From the NCBI GenBank assembly GCA_020650975.1, contig JAIPMN010001630.1:1-26906 (forward strand): a DNA stretch of 26,906 bases. The letters run 5' to 3'. Origin of the DNA: Apostichopus californicus (taxonomy: Eukaryota; Echinodermata; Holothuroidea; Aspidochirotida; Stichopodidae). Shown here piece after piece: positions 1 to 11,200 of this stretch; position 1 is the first letter of the stretch, and every line of letters starts with the position of its first letter. Below the pieces are notes generated by a model, which was not told where the DNA came from, searched no databases, and worked only from the letters and a program-made list of their open reading frames with translations. Both the position numbers and the translations under genes were made by a program.

Positions 1-754
1 AGGAAGAACCAATGAGATCATGTGAACTATAAAAACATTCTTTGTATTCCCTTTCAAATCATGGAGGTTTAGAGATTACGTTGATCCCAAGAACTAACCG
101 CCATGAAATGAAAGGAAAGCTAAAAGGGAAAGCATTCTTCTCAGACATAGAGTCTACTTGGAATTCTAAGTGGATTCAGATCGGATTAGCGCCCTGCTGA
201 TTAGATTTTAGAAGTTTCCGACAATTGTTTTCTTCTCAAACTTAATCGTCATGATTTCCTAAATTGCAGAATTTGCCGAACAGGCCGATACGGAAAATAG
301 TTTCTGGAAGGGATACACGTCTCCCCCCCCCCCCCGATCAACACCTTTAGTGAGAATTTGGAAAACCCGAGAAGTAATTTCCTGAAACGTTATGATTTTA
401 CCTGACAAACCGCATAATTTTACCCACAACCTTCGCATTGGAAACCAGGATTAAGCTATAAGAAGAAATGAGGTGGCGCTATACAAATAAAGATGGAATG
501 TGCAATACTTGACGTGCGCGTAGCGTGCAGCGTAAACGGGTGGCGCTGCAAGGGAATGGATGAGAGTAAATCCTGTTCTTCAACGATGACTTCAGGTACA
601 AAATTAATTTTATTTAAGTTGTAGACCGTTCAAAGAACACCGTTGTGTGTCTATATCCTTTTTAATATTTGAAAAAATGATCCTATAAACATCCAAGGCA
701 CATACATGAAAGTGGCTGGACTATTTAGTCTAACACACAGATCTTTAGGTCAGT
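1..754. other. Non-coding upstream DNA, no supported gene
   Basis: AT-rich sequence with a C run at about 323-335 and a slightly CpG-enriched patch at about 470-560. No splice-bounded coding segment or protein similarity could be recognised on either strand. It could be intergenic or part of a long 5' intron. Confidence 0.5.
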
Positions 755-850
755 TGCAACACAAACTAATAATAATAATATAATAATAATATGAAGACAT
801 TTATATAGCGCCAAAATCAACAAAAGTTGTTCGAAGGCGCTCAAGACAGT
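755..850 (-). mobile_element. Retroelement 3' tail with ATT microsatellite
   Basis: Read on the minus strand this ends in a GGCGCTATATAAATG-type segment followed by an ATT-rich run (plus-strand TAATAATAAT at about 767-792). Many animal LINE and LINE-derived SINE copies end in a GCGCTATATAAA segment plus ATT repeats. A 6-bp inverted repeat (AGCGCC with GGCGCT) brackets a short loop at about 808-840. Only the tail is recognisable; the 5' extent is unknown. Confidence 0.45.
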
Positions 851-2140
851 TACATGAAATTAATTACAATACACTTCTTGAAAAAGATAACATTTGAGCA
901 GTTTCTTGAAAATATGAATAGTCTGAGCATCCTTGATGTGATTTGGAAGAGTGTTCCAGTAGAAAGCACCTTTCTAACATATTTACAATGTATTACAATT
1001 ATTACAAGGACCTATGTTGTAGAATGTCATCCAATGTTGCTCTGTTGAAGTTAAGAAAGTATATTTTGGTTGAGTAATTCGAATTTTTAAAACAATGGAT
1101 TTATGATGACGAGCGACGTCATAATTAATTAAAATTAAAGGATCATTCAAGAGGCGTAGCATGTTCTAAAGGTGAGTATCTTGGAAGCTAGAATATAGAA
1201 ACATTACCACTCAATTGTTGTCTTTTATCATTGACTATGGCACATCATGACGAAAACGTCTACCTTTAGATGTTATGTAAGGGGATATTCCCATGGAATG
1301 CAATGTTACACTAATCTTGAAGAGAATATATTACACAATAGGCGACAGATGTTCTTACAATTTTGTATATGATATCCTTGTTGATTTATACTTTATCACG
1401 TTTGCTTGGATATCAATGTTCTGTGTTTTGAAAGTTTCATCAAATACTACTTTTTGTGTTGTAGAAATATTATTTTCCTCTGTGGAAAATTGATTTAAAT
1501 ATTATAAAAAGAGAAACAAATAACATTTGCAGCTCATTGTTTTTGCCATAATTATTCGAATATGGACTCAAAATATGTCTGCCTAAATTGAAGTTCATTT
1601 TGGCGAAAATAGACTTATTAAAGATCGAAACTATAATAATTGTATTGGTGAAAGGTCTTGCTGGAGTATTTTATTCTTCACATACCGTTTTATTCGGCTT
1701 GAGTAAACTTAACTGTAAAAGTGTTGTCAGTCATAAGAAAAAATAGTTTCCCTTAAATTTCTTCACCATTCAATTTTTCTTGTTTTTCTGATATAGTTTT
1801 TGCGAGCAAATGTCTTTGTCGGTTCTAGAAAACAATAATTCAGAAAAGAATTAGCAGAGTAGATCATATAGATTAAAATAGTGGTATGAAACTTCAAGCA
1901 GAGTTTAACAATTTACAGTGCAGTTGTTTAAAAACAGTACAATATTGATGTAACTATAACGTGAACGAAACAGAAGGATAGCATGATGGTACAGAACTAG
2001 GTGAAGAAATCCTTGCGAAGCCTAATTTTACAAATGAATATTTGCAAACACATATTTTGCAAATATTTTTGTCAATACATTATTAATTCTAAAACGATGT
2101 TTAAAAACTGTCGAAATGTTGCTAGAAAGTGTTGTGGTAT
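851..2140. other. AT-rich non-coding DNA
   Basis: Short open frames at 827-1048 and 1293-1493 are what chance gives in AT-rich DNA; they lack similarity, splice context or composition bias. Nothing else was recognised. Confidence 0.5.
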
Positions 2141-2214
2141 GACATTGTACCTTTAATTGATCGCATTAGGCGAAGCACTCCGTATGATCAGGGAGTTGCC
2201 TGGTATATGACCCA

Positions 2215-2545
2215 GCAGGGCGCTTTGAATATCTACTATTTATGAGGTCTGATCTTTTACTCAAATGGCGAGCCATAAGATATGTCAGTTGAGGTCGCGG
2301 TCAATACTGTGCACTCTATCCGGATGTACAGATAGTATTTACTTTATTGGTATGTAAAATTGTCAGTGTAGTAGACGTACCACTAGTACACATTGCGTTA
2401 CAATTTACACTACACAGACTACAGTACAGAGAATCACAATAACACTCCATATTACTTTTTGTGTAGGCTTCTCGACGTGTGATGAATAACGTTGAAGTGG
2501 GCTATGAGTTCTTGATTGCATTGATTACCCGAATTTGATTGCAAG
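2215..2545 (+). promoter_or_regulatory. Speculative promoter / non-coding 5' exon of the ZMYND11 gene
   Basis: The first coding exon seems to begin with an acceptor, so an upstream leader exon is expected. This stretch has CAAATGGCGAGCC at about 2262-2274, resembling the ATGGC core of the YY1 site often found at transcription starts, moderate CpG content, and a usable donor (GCAAG then GTAGGA) at 2545/2546. None of this is decisive, and other upstream stretches could serve equally well. Confidence 0.15.
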
Positions 2546-2635
2546 GTAGGATTAAAATATCCTTTACGACAATGTCAATTTGATTGGTAATGGAAGGTAT
2601 TGCTGATGATGATCAATGGAAAAAGTTACAGTGGT

Positions 2636-3060
2636 ATTGCTAGGCATAGGCTAGGCCTAGCTTGGGCCATTGCTTAGCATTAACAGTTAGTTACGATCAA
2701 TATAACTAGTTTAGGCCCAACAATTAGGCTACAGCAGCATAAACTAATGTTAAGCCCGAGAGCCTTTTTTCGACCTTCAGCTTGTTGAGCCTTGGTTGTT
2801 CATAGCCCATTACGTCAGGCTTTATAAAGGTTTGTCAAATATTGGCCTCCATTCATTTCACAAACCAGGCCCACCTTACAAAATTAACCATCATGTTCTA
2901 ACTTTAGCATATATAGGCTAGGCTAGACCTAACATTAGTTATCATTGCTGTGTTTTGCAAACAACATTTAAGTTAAATACAACTAATGCAAGGCCTAGCT
3001 TAGGCTAAGTTAGGTAGAAAGTTACCATTTTAAAACTAGCATTTTGATGACATATGGATG
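2636..3060 (+). other. Stretch rich in TAGGCCTAG-type words
   Basis: Many overlapping variants of TAGGCCTAG and AGGCTAGGCC occur here (for example near 2641-2660, 2925-2935 and 2990-3015), with more scattered to about 3850. Such words are common in echinoderm and related genomes as part of old dispersed repeats. No coding potential was seen. Confidence 0.35.
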
Positions 3061-3080
3061 GCTTACATTATAACGGATCT

Positions 3081-3622
3081 AGTGCCATTCCGCCATCCTA
3101 GGTACATACTCCCATAACTTTCCGCCATAGGTTTTGATTCTTTACGCCATGGCGGAAAGGCTTGAAACCTATAGCTGAAAAGTACATTTTAGGAATGGAT
3201 TTTACTGTGGTGTACAGGAATATATGAGACTTTCCTTGAATGGCGTGGAAGGATAGGTACACTGTCTTTAAATGTGATGGTTCACTGGATAGACTTTAAG
3301 ACAAGATTGGGGAATTGATACACAGTCTTAATGTACAGGTTGATTGAATAGTTTTTCTTTTTATTGTAATTTCGTAAGAGTCCATACACTGTATTCAAAT
3401 ATATAATAGTTGGTTGAATAAATCAAAGTAAATTAGGGTGATTGTTTATTAAAATGTCCGATTCTGATTGTTGATTTAAATTACAGATTTTGCAAGCCTA
3501 GGTAGAGTAAAGCGAAGCAATATGTACACACAGTGCATATAAAATGCACCCACAAGAATGTGCTCTTTCTGCCATACAAAAAGGGCTTTAGCGCCACGAT
3601 AATATCATGGCGGAATGGCACT
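3081..3622. mobile_element. Possible MITE-like element with 16-bp inverted ends
   Basis: AGTGCCATTCCGCCAT at 3081-3096 is the exact reverse complement of 3607-3622. A nested palindrome lies inside the left end: CTTTCCGCCAT (3118-3128) with its exact complement at 3149-3159, a 20-nt loop apart. No transposase frame is present, and no convincing target-site duplication could be fixed at the ends, so element status is tentative. A poly-C run (about 3661-3674) follows. Confidence 0.4.
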
Positions 3623-3674
3623 TTTTCTATGGTGGAAAGAACAGATTGCGGAATGACACGGCCCCCCCCCCCCC

Positions 3675-4861
3675 AGTATAACTAGTATTAAAAGCCTAAC
3701 TTAGTTGTTTCTGTAACCTGTTCTGTACCTGTATAAAGTACTGGTTATGGCAAGAAGACAAGGCCTATTGATCAAAGTGCTGTATTGCAGCTTGAACTTA
3801 GAAAACAGTAGTACATGACTTACAGTAGTGTAGACCTAACAGGCCTAGCCATTTTCTATAAGCTGTTTGGCCAGCTGCATTGGATGCCCAAGCCCATAAA
3901 CTTGTGTTGAACGTCATCCATTTTTCTTTCATAACTTAAAGGTTAAATCCTCAGTTCTCAAGTATGAAATGCCTTTTTTGTCCAAAAAAATGCTAGTTAA
4001 ATATAAGTGAAAGATGGATCATTTTCAAGTATCAAAATGGAATACAGCCTGGGGGAATGGAATACAGCCATATCAATTAAACTGCAGCTGTCAAAATTAT
4101 TTTTAAAACAAACTTTGAATGTTCAGTGTAGATGACTCTTTTACTACAGCAAGATTAAAATGTGAGTTTAAGTTGTTAAACAGACTGCCATAAGGAATCA
4201 GATAACCTCTGGTGGTTAGAACCTTGCTGTTGCAGAGAACAGAATAAGGTTCCACATACTCTATACATTCTACCTGCTTAATTAAGTATGCAGATTAAGT
4301 ATACTTGTGAAAAAAATATTTGTATATTTTTCCTTCTGCCAAACTTTGGTTACAACTTTTCAACTAAATTCCTACTTGGTGCATGTAGTGGTTGTCTGCA
4401 TCCTGTATCTCAGAGAGACTAATAAACAAACCTAAGAGTAATCTTGAATGCACTTCACCACCACAATCAAGAAAGAAAAACAATAAAACCAAAACCTTGG
4501 GAATGTTCAGTTTTGGACAATCTCTGGTAAACTCACTCACTTGTGTGTAATCGATGCCCTAAGATAACCAGCCCTGAAAGATAATTAATATCCACCTTCA
4601 TATCCTTTGAGTATACTTCCTTTTTTCTAATATCAATGACTAAGTTAGCTATTATCTCTGAGATGGTACTAGTGCTGCTCAATACACCCTGCATTTTTGA
4701 GTAAAATATATCCCTGGCTGATGTTTGAGAAAGTTTACCAGTTTTTCCCTCAGATAATTAAAATGAACCTTCCTATGAGGAATTCCAACATAAGAGATTC
4801 ATAATAGATGGTGTGAGTGACTGATTAATTGATAGATCCTGTTAGCATTTATAAACAGATA
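3675..4861. other. Non-coding DNA, nothing recognised
   Basis: AT-rich sequence without open frames of note, tandem structure or recognisable repeat ends on either strand. Confidence 0.5.
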
Positions 4862-5185
4862 AGCCTGGTAAATATCAGAAGTAAGCATCATCCTTTAAAT
4901 CCATACCCAGGTCAACCGCAATCATCTTTCATAGTTGATATATTTTGCTTTGTTTCTAACATATGAAAACCTTTTTACAACCCAGGACATGCCTCATCTG
5001 AACTATGTACTAGTGCAAAGATGAACCTGGCTATGTAAGAAATAGAACATCATCCTTTAAATCCATATCCAGGTCAACTGCAGTCATCTTTCATAGAGAA
5101 AATATGTTTAGCATTGTTTCTAAGTTTTGAAACCTTTATACAACTCAGAGCATGCTGCCATGTGGACTAGGTACAAGTGTAAACA
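4862..5185 (+). repeat. Two-copy tandem duplication, about 162-bp unit
   Basis: The segment starting CATCATCCTTTAAATCCATA at 4886 recurs at 5048, an offset of 162 bp. Similarity extends on both sides (CCTGG near 4864 and 5026, TTTCATAG, and an AACCTTT...ACAACxCAG block). The copies are clearly diverged, so this is an old duplication. No coding potential. Confidence 0.7.
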
Positions 5186-5876
5186 CTTTGTTAGTTTTGC
5201 TTTGCTTTAATGTTTACATAAAGGTTTTTTTCTTATTAGAAATGTAGGACATTATTCAGCTGATAATGTCACTTTCAGCCTCACACTAGTGTTGCCATTA
5301 GAAAGGAATCAAAGAAATGAAACTCTTTAAGTAATTTACCTCGACAAACATGATCACATCAGTATTGTTACTAGGATTTGAAAAGGTGCGTTGGTGGGAC
5401 GCAACATCTTAAAGATGTTTGTGTCCGCTCAAAAATACTTGCGTCCCTGCGCCCCTCCATGAAAACATGCTCTTTAAAATACCTCTTCAGGAACACAATA
5501 TTTAGTTATAATGACCCTACCTAACACTCTGGCTTATGCGCAACGGAAGCATATATACTGATAATCTTATAATGTGCACAAAGCATGAAATGATGGAACC
5601 TGAAACTAATATACAACATCAAAATGACTGTCGTGTCAGTTTCAGAAGAGGGAAGTTTTGCCATAGACTAGTTACCATATATATGCTGCCCTACACGTCA
5701 TGTGATGCACACTAATGTAATGTATACAACTCCCTTACAGAGCATCTGTGAAAGTGTTATAGGCTACTGTATGAATATGCTGTGAAAGTCAGATATCAAC
5801 GTAAAATAAAACGAGTGACTAGAAAGAAATTGCAAGCATAAAAACACTTCAGCCCCTTCAGTGATGTAGTTAATAT
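5186..5876. other. Non-coding DNA
   Basis: No gene recognised. The patch at about 5383-5455 is richer in G+C and contains several GCGTCC words, possibly a fragment of an old repeat. Confidence 0.4.
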
Positions 5877-5889
5877 TAGTATAGATCTT

Positions 5890-6006
5890 TTGTAAAAGTA
5901 AGTTGGCCTGACGTTATGATCGAAACGTCAGGCCAGAGTACTTAAACACGTTCTCTTACACAGGCTCTCTAGTGGATAAGCAGTTTGCTAACAGTTTTAT
6001 TTTATG
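5890..6006 (-). mobile_element. Short non-autonomous mobile element, copy 1 (internally deleted)
   Basis: This 117-bp insertion is flanked by a perfect 13-bp duplication, TAGTATAGATCTT, at 5877-5889 and 6007-6019. On the minus strand it matches the element at 9300-9458: an A-rich end, then GTTAGCAAACTGCTTATCC, AGAGCCTGTGTAAGAGAA and a terminal GGCCTGACG/CGTCAGGCC palindrome. The 12-bp arms at 5904-5915 and 5924-5935 enclose an 8-nt loop, so this copy lacks the longer inner hairpin of the second copy. It encodes no protein. Confidence 0.8.
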
Positions 6007-6019
6007 TAGTATAGATCTT

Positions 6020-9000
6020 GACAACATGAGAACAAGCCCCTAACAGGTCTACTACTTGCTCACAACTTTTACTAAGCTCTGTCATTTAGTTACCATTAGC
6101 AGTTACCCAAGGGCAATTTATTCATACATTTTATTCAAAGATAAACAAATTTTCCCCTTTCCCCAAACACTACATCAAGTCGGCCCAAACTCGGCCAGTA
6201 CTGACCTCTTTCTCATTATAGTTTAAAAACAACTTTTCATGCAATGTCGATGAAAAACTCAAAGCTTCAATGACTACATTTGAAGTTGTGTGAAATAGTT
6301 TAAAGACGAGCATTGCGCACAAAAATTGACTGAAGCACGTGGTCAAAGGGACCGAAAAAATTTGAAACAAGGTAGCAACAAAGAAATTTCTGTGGTAAGA
6401 ATGCACATTTACATTAGCAACTCTCAAATGTGGAGAGAACAAACATAATCTGGGATGAAAACTTGTTTTCAGTATCAGAGATGTTTGCTTTCCACAAAAT
6501 TCATAAATTGTCTCAACTTGTAACATTTTGTGACGAAAACATTGATTCAAACATTACAGTGATAGTCTCAGAAATAATGCAAGCGCAAATTCATACCATG
6601 TGTTCTTGTTGTCGAAAGGTGCGACACATAGGCCTAAGATTATGATATTTGAGTGCATACAGTACATATGATAGCCTGTAGCATAAACTTTGCTATCTCT
6701 ATACAGGGTAAAGTAACATTACAACAACAGTAGTTGCAGCAGTGTAAACAACATACTTTGTGTTTTATTGAGCACTGAAGATGCAAGAATGTTTGCTGTC
6801 AATGGGTAAGGGACTATTAGCCAATCAAATCACAAGAAATTTGGAAAAACATCATTGGCTATTTTTAGCATGAAAATCTCAGCAATGGAAATTTTGTTAG
6901 CTCGGTATGGAAGCACCACAACTAGCGGTTGATTGTTATGATTTTATTTGTTTTCAAACAATCATTCATAGGTTTATAAATAAGAAATTTTGGTTCTTTT
7001 GAGAAGAAGTTGTGGTGTTTGAAAAGAAAGAAAGAAGTTCATTAATGATGGCTTGGGTTATGTTGTAGGCCTAGTTATGAGTGTGTGTACTTGCGATTTG
7101 TTTCTCGGAAAGAATAGTTGCATCTGTCCTCTGTATGCAAACAGTTTGAAGATTTTGCATCCCTGACTAAAATATTGATTCCCGGGACCCCAGAATCCCG
7201 CCATGCTGTTACAATAAGATGAATTTTATTCTATTGATAAAGAAATTTGACATCAATTTTTTCAAATTTGCTTAGTTATTAGTCAAGTGCTGAAAATTGT
7301 GATGTTTTTTTTTACTTCAATTATGATGTTTTTTCTTCATTGAACCCAATGTTGGAATGTAGATATTATTGCTCAATAAAATTATTTCTATTTGATTTTG
7401 GAGTAACACTATATCGTGAATCCTATTAAGGATGGCCAATCAGTAGTGACTGGCCACAGCCCCTGGTTCACACCTCGCTTTGGGTTCCTTCCTGAGTTCT
7501 GGGAACTTCCTACTACCTAGAATCCAGAGACACTATTTGTTCTGTTGTCCGTTCGTCTTCCCCCTACCGTAGGTAACAGAGTTTACTTCTAAGTGTACCT
7601 TAGATCAGCTTGTCAGCTACTGTACACAGTTTGTGAAAATAGGGAGTCTCCAAAACTTGACATAACAAAACAGATCGCAACTAACAATTGAAAGTTCCCT
7701 TTCCTAAGTACTAGCAGGATTAGAGATTTTCCAGGGCACACATAACCTTTTGATGAATAGATCAAAGGATTTGTAAACACATCTGAGGCATGTACATGTA
7801 CAGTTAAGTAGATGGAAATTAATTGTCATATTTTATGCGGTTTATGTTTATAGTTTGTCATATGGCTTGTGGATTTATCCACTATCACAAATGAGGGATT
7901 GAATGAACTGTTTGCATCAGTGACAGATTGTTTTCCAACTGTTCTCGATAATAAAGGTGTTGATGTGATGAAGTAGCACTCCTGAGAGCTAAAGTATGTC
8001 AAGACTACATTGGTGATTGTTAGTATTTTCTTTATTTATCCTTGCCAGCAAAACAAATTCATTCTTCCTGTTCAGTTTTTGTTTCAAGTTCAGCATGTCT
8101 TCAAGCATACAGTATGTTATATTTATACGTATTTTACGTCTCTTAATACTGGCCTATAGTTTACTCTGTAACTTTCCCCAAAAGTGCAATTTCCTGCTCG
8201 GAATTTCATAAAATATGACCTACTTCCTGACTTCACTAAAACCTAGAGAGTAAACCAGCCAAAACAATCCCATAAAAAAAACATAAAGTTCTTGTACGGT
8301 ATGGCTCCAGTAGATGAAAGGGCAGGGGGTGTAGAGTTGGGGCTTGTGATTGGTTGGGGGGGGGGTTGACTATAGGGATTTAAGAGAATGTTGTTTAATC
8401 TTTCAGTGCAGACTGTGCAGAGTATATTGGTGTACTTCTACTTACATAGGACATATTGCAACCTGGCAGAAGTATACCGTTACACAGATCAATCTAACAT
8501 TGTACACATCTAATAGTTATCTCTGATATAGTTACTCTAGTAAGAGAGCTGTAGAGATACCTGTATTAAAAGGTTTGTGTTTGTCAGTTCAAAGTACAAT
8601 GATTTACAAAGGTCAAAATATTGTTTAATCAATTTTCCATTTGATGCCAAATCCTGCCCATCTGTGAGTTTAAAGTTACACATCATTGGACTGTGGTATA
8701 GTACAGTCAGTTTTCTATTAGTTGTTGATATTGAACAATCGGCAGATGACAGTTTAACTGTGCAAGTGTTCTACTGTCCCCATTTATCCTCAACAGAAAG
8801 ATGATCCTTCTGAAGGTTGGAAGAAATATTTATGAATATTGAGGCTGATGGTTGAAATATTAGTATCATCATACCTGTAGCAGTTAAGTTGGGTGAGGAA
8901 GTAAAAGTGTACATTGTCATGTGAAAATTCAATGAGACAAGCATCGTTGCTATGAACAATTTCCGCACTTTTTTTTACAGTGACTTCTAACGTAGTACTA

Positions 9001-9284
9001 AGCAAACATTGTCATACTGTACATCAGGAGTAGATGTCATTTCAGACTTGATGATCCACAAGTGAAAAACTGAGAGATAATAGTCTACAAATATAATTCA
9101 GAGTCTTAGAGTACATTTATAGCAGAAAGCTACAAGCAAACAATTTTTAACTTTGTATGGTCAATTTGAAGCCATCAACAAGACTAAATTGTATTGAAAG
9201 AAAGTTTAACTATTTGAAGATACCAAGAACTTTATTTTGTTACTGACAAACTGTAATAAAATGTCTCATGGCCATTGTCTTGTA
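6020..9284. other. Long non-coding stretch
   Basis: No supported gene in about 3.3 kb. The longest open frame is a 126-codon minus-strand frame (6170-6550) with no recognisable domain. A G run lies at about 8357-8367. A patch at about 7430-7600 is less AT-rich, and its TGGCCAATCAG and GGTTCACACCT words only loosely resemble Pol III A and B boxes. The rest looks like unconstrained intergenic or intronic DNA. Confidence 0.45.
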
Positions 9285-9299
9285 ACACCTTTTGGTTCC

Positions 9300-9458
9300 A
9301 AAATAAAACAAACCTGTTAGCAAACTGCTTATCCACTAAAGAGCCTGTGTAAGAGAATGTGTAAAAGTAAGAGGGCCTGTCGTTTCGATCCTAGCAGGAT
9401 CTTTTCAGCCTCTGAAGAAGATCCTGCTAGGATCGAAACGTCAGGCTCTCTTACTTTT
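9300..9458 (+). mobile_element. Short non-autonomous mobile element, copy 2 (full hairpin)
   Basis: A 159-bp insertion between perfect 15-bp repeats, ACACCTTTTGGTTCC, at 9285-9299 and 9459-9473. The right border is ambiguous by 4 bp because the element's inverted arm also ends in ACAC. Its left half (GTTAGCAAACTGCTTATCC...) matches copy 1 at 5890-6006 on the other strand. Its right half is a long palindrome: arms 9359-9408 and 9412-9462 differ by two mismatches and one indel, and each arm contains the smaller palindrome GATCCTGCTAGGATC. No open frame of its own; the frame at 9357-9587 just reads through it. Confidence 0.82.
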
Positions 9459-9473
9459 ACACCTTTTGGTTCC

Positions 9474-10950
9474 GATGCTAACAGCATCAGAAACATGTGC
9501 AGTCACGATGGGGTTGTTTTGTATGAGTGGCGTGTACTGTGTGTGTGTGCACTTGATTGTATTCTGACTGATGATTTGAACAAATGAATTCCAAGTCCTC
9601 AGACATCATTTCAAAGAATCACCACATAGGGAGGAAGAATTCTATTGTTAAGAGGAAATATTGTTAAGGTAATGGTATGTGAATTTAAACAATGGTGTCA
9701 TCGGTCACCTGTGTGTGTGTGTATGTGGATGTGTGTGTCCGTGTGTTATGCCTATGCAGCTTGTAAACAGGATACCTTAGGAACTATAACTTGTGGTAGT
9801 CAACAGCCAATGGAGTGGGTGTAGATGTGCCCTGTTGTTCTTAGAAGTATTTTCATGCACATTAAGGAATGGGTGGGGCGTAATGTAAACATGTTAAGAT
9901 GGCCATATTTTGATAAAGTCTTCTTTGTTTCCTTTTCATATTTATTTTGTTGGTTGCATCTGAAGAAGAATCGGAACCATTTTTAATTTTCTGCTTGGTA
10001 ACGGCAGTCAGTTTTCTTCCTGCAGTGTTACATTGCTCAGTCTGTTGGCTTACTGTATACAGTACTGTAGGATTGTGAAAGGGACGAAAGAAACATCTCT
10101 CTAGTCTGAGGTAGTGTGTCACTTGATTAGCTTCTGTTGCAATTTCTCCCAACCAGTTTCACTACAGAAATTCCTTTATGTGATTTCTATAAATTTATAG
10201 ATTAGTTTTATATATATTTATATTTTTTATTCCTCTTAAAACGTACAGCTTTTAAAGTGTTCTCCAGGTAACTGTTGAAGCGATCAGGTGAATTTGCTGC
10301 ACATCTTTCGTCACTATTAATCTGTAGTCGTAACTGTGACTTTTGACTACTGTATATACTCCATGGTTACGTGTTACAAGTTGTCTGATTATGGGTGTAC
10401 ATACATATATATAGGTAGTATACACTTAAGCCTGTTATATAGCAGTATTTTGTGGCAGCTGTATAGCGTTTATGTGGTATGGATTATTTCTCGACTAAAA
10501 GCTCTTTGTAGTCTACATAATTTATGAAGATGCTGTCCTGGTTGCATCTTGAATTTGCTGGTCTGTGGTGAACACTGCAAGGTAGTATGTAGAGTTTGAA
10601 CAGAACCCACTTGACTGGAACATATCGTTCTGAAGAAAGGTGTACAAGACTTAACTGTACAGGTGAAGTGTTCAATGGGAATACTACTGTAGGTTTGTGG
10701 CATGTTGGGAATCCTATTATCACATGATACTAAGTACTTTACCATAAGTGGTGTAACAAGTACTCCAGTGTTAAAGTAGATTGCCGTTTACTCATGAGTC
10801 ACTCAGGGACAGGACACAGTCTGACTGATCCGTAGGGAATGCCAAAGGGCCAGTGTATGGTGGCAATGTTAAAAACATTCATGTATTTCAACCGTGCCAT
10901 ACTACAGTATTCAATGCAATCATTGCATGATAAGGTCAATGTGATATGTT
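9474..10950. other. Non-coding DNA with a TG microsatellite
   Basis: Contains an imperfect TG run at about 9709-9745 and TA-rich DNA at about 10190-10235. Open frames here are short, overlapping and without similarity. No gene supported. Confidence 0.45.
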
Positions 10951-11200
10951 ACGGTAGGTCATGGTCCTCATACTAGGACTCGCTATGGCGATCCTGCATT
11001 TTCTGTTGCTGCACCTGCCCTTTGGAACGGACTCCCAATCCGTGTGCGTGACTCTCCCACACTTGAAATTGGCAAAAGACAGCTTAAAACGTTTCTTTTC
11101 ACTCCTTGGTGATTGTTTGCTATGTTTTCTATATTCCTTTGTTAGGCGTGGAGAAAATGTATTAATCGCTGTATTTAGTTTTATTTATTATTATTATTAT
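10951..11200 (+). mobile_element. 5'-truncated LINE: end of ORF2 plus 3' tail
   Basis: From 10951 to the stop at 11110-11112 one frame reads the typical C-terminal end of a non-LTR retrotransposon reverse transcriptase: TRYGDPAFSVAAPALWNGLP, then a stretch ending QLKTFLFTPW and the stop. The FSVAAPxLWNxLP signature is found in CR1/L2-type and related LINEs. A short 3' region and a TTA repeat (about 11185-11200) follow, as expected for the 3' terminus. The catalytic part is gone. It lies about 180 bp before the acceptor of the first ZMYND11 coding exon. Confidence 0.78.

Noticed and set aside
7430-7480. Possible tRNA-derived SINE (TGGCCAATCAG and GGTTCACACCT about 31 bp apart)
   Set aside because: Both boxes deviate from the Pol III consensus, and there is no tail, target duplication or second copy in the window.
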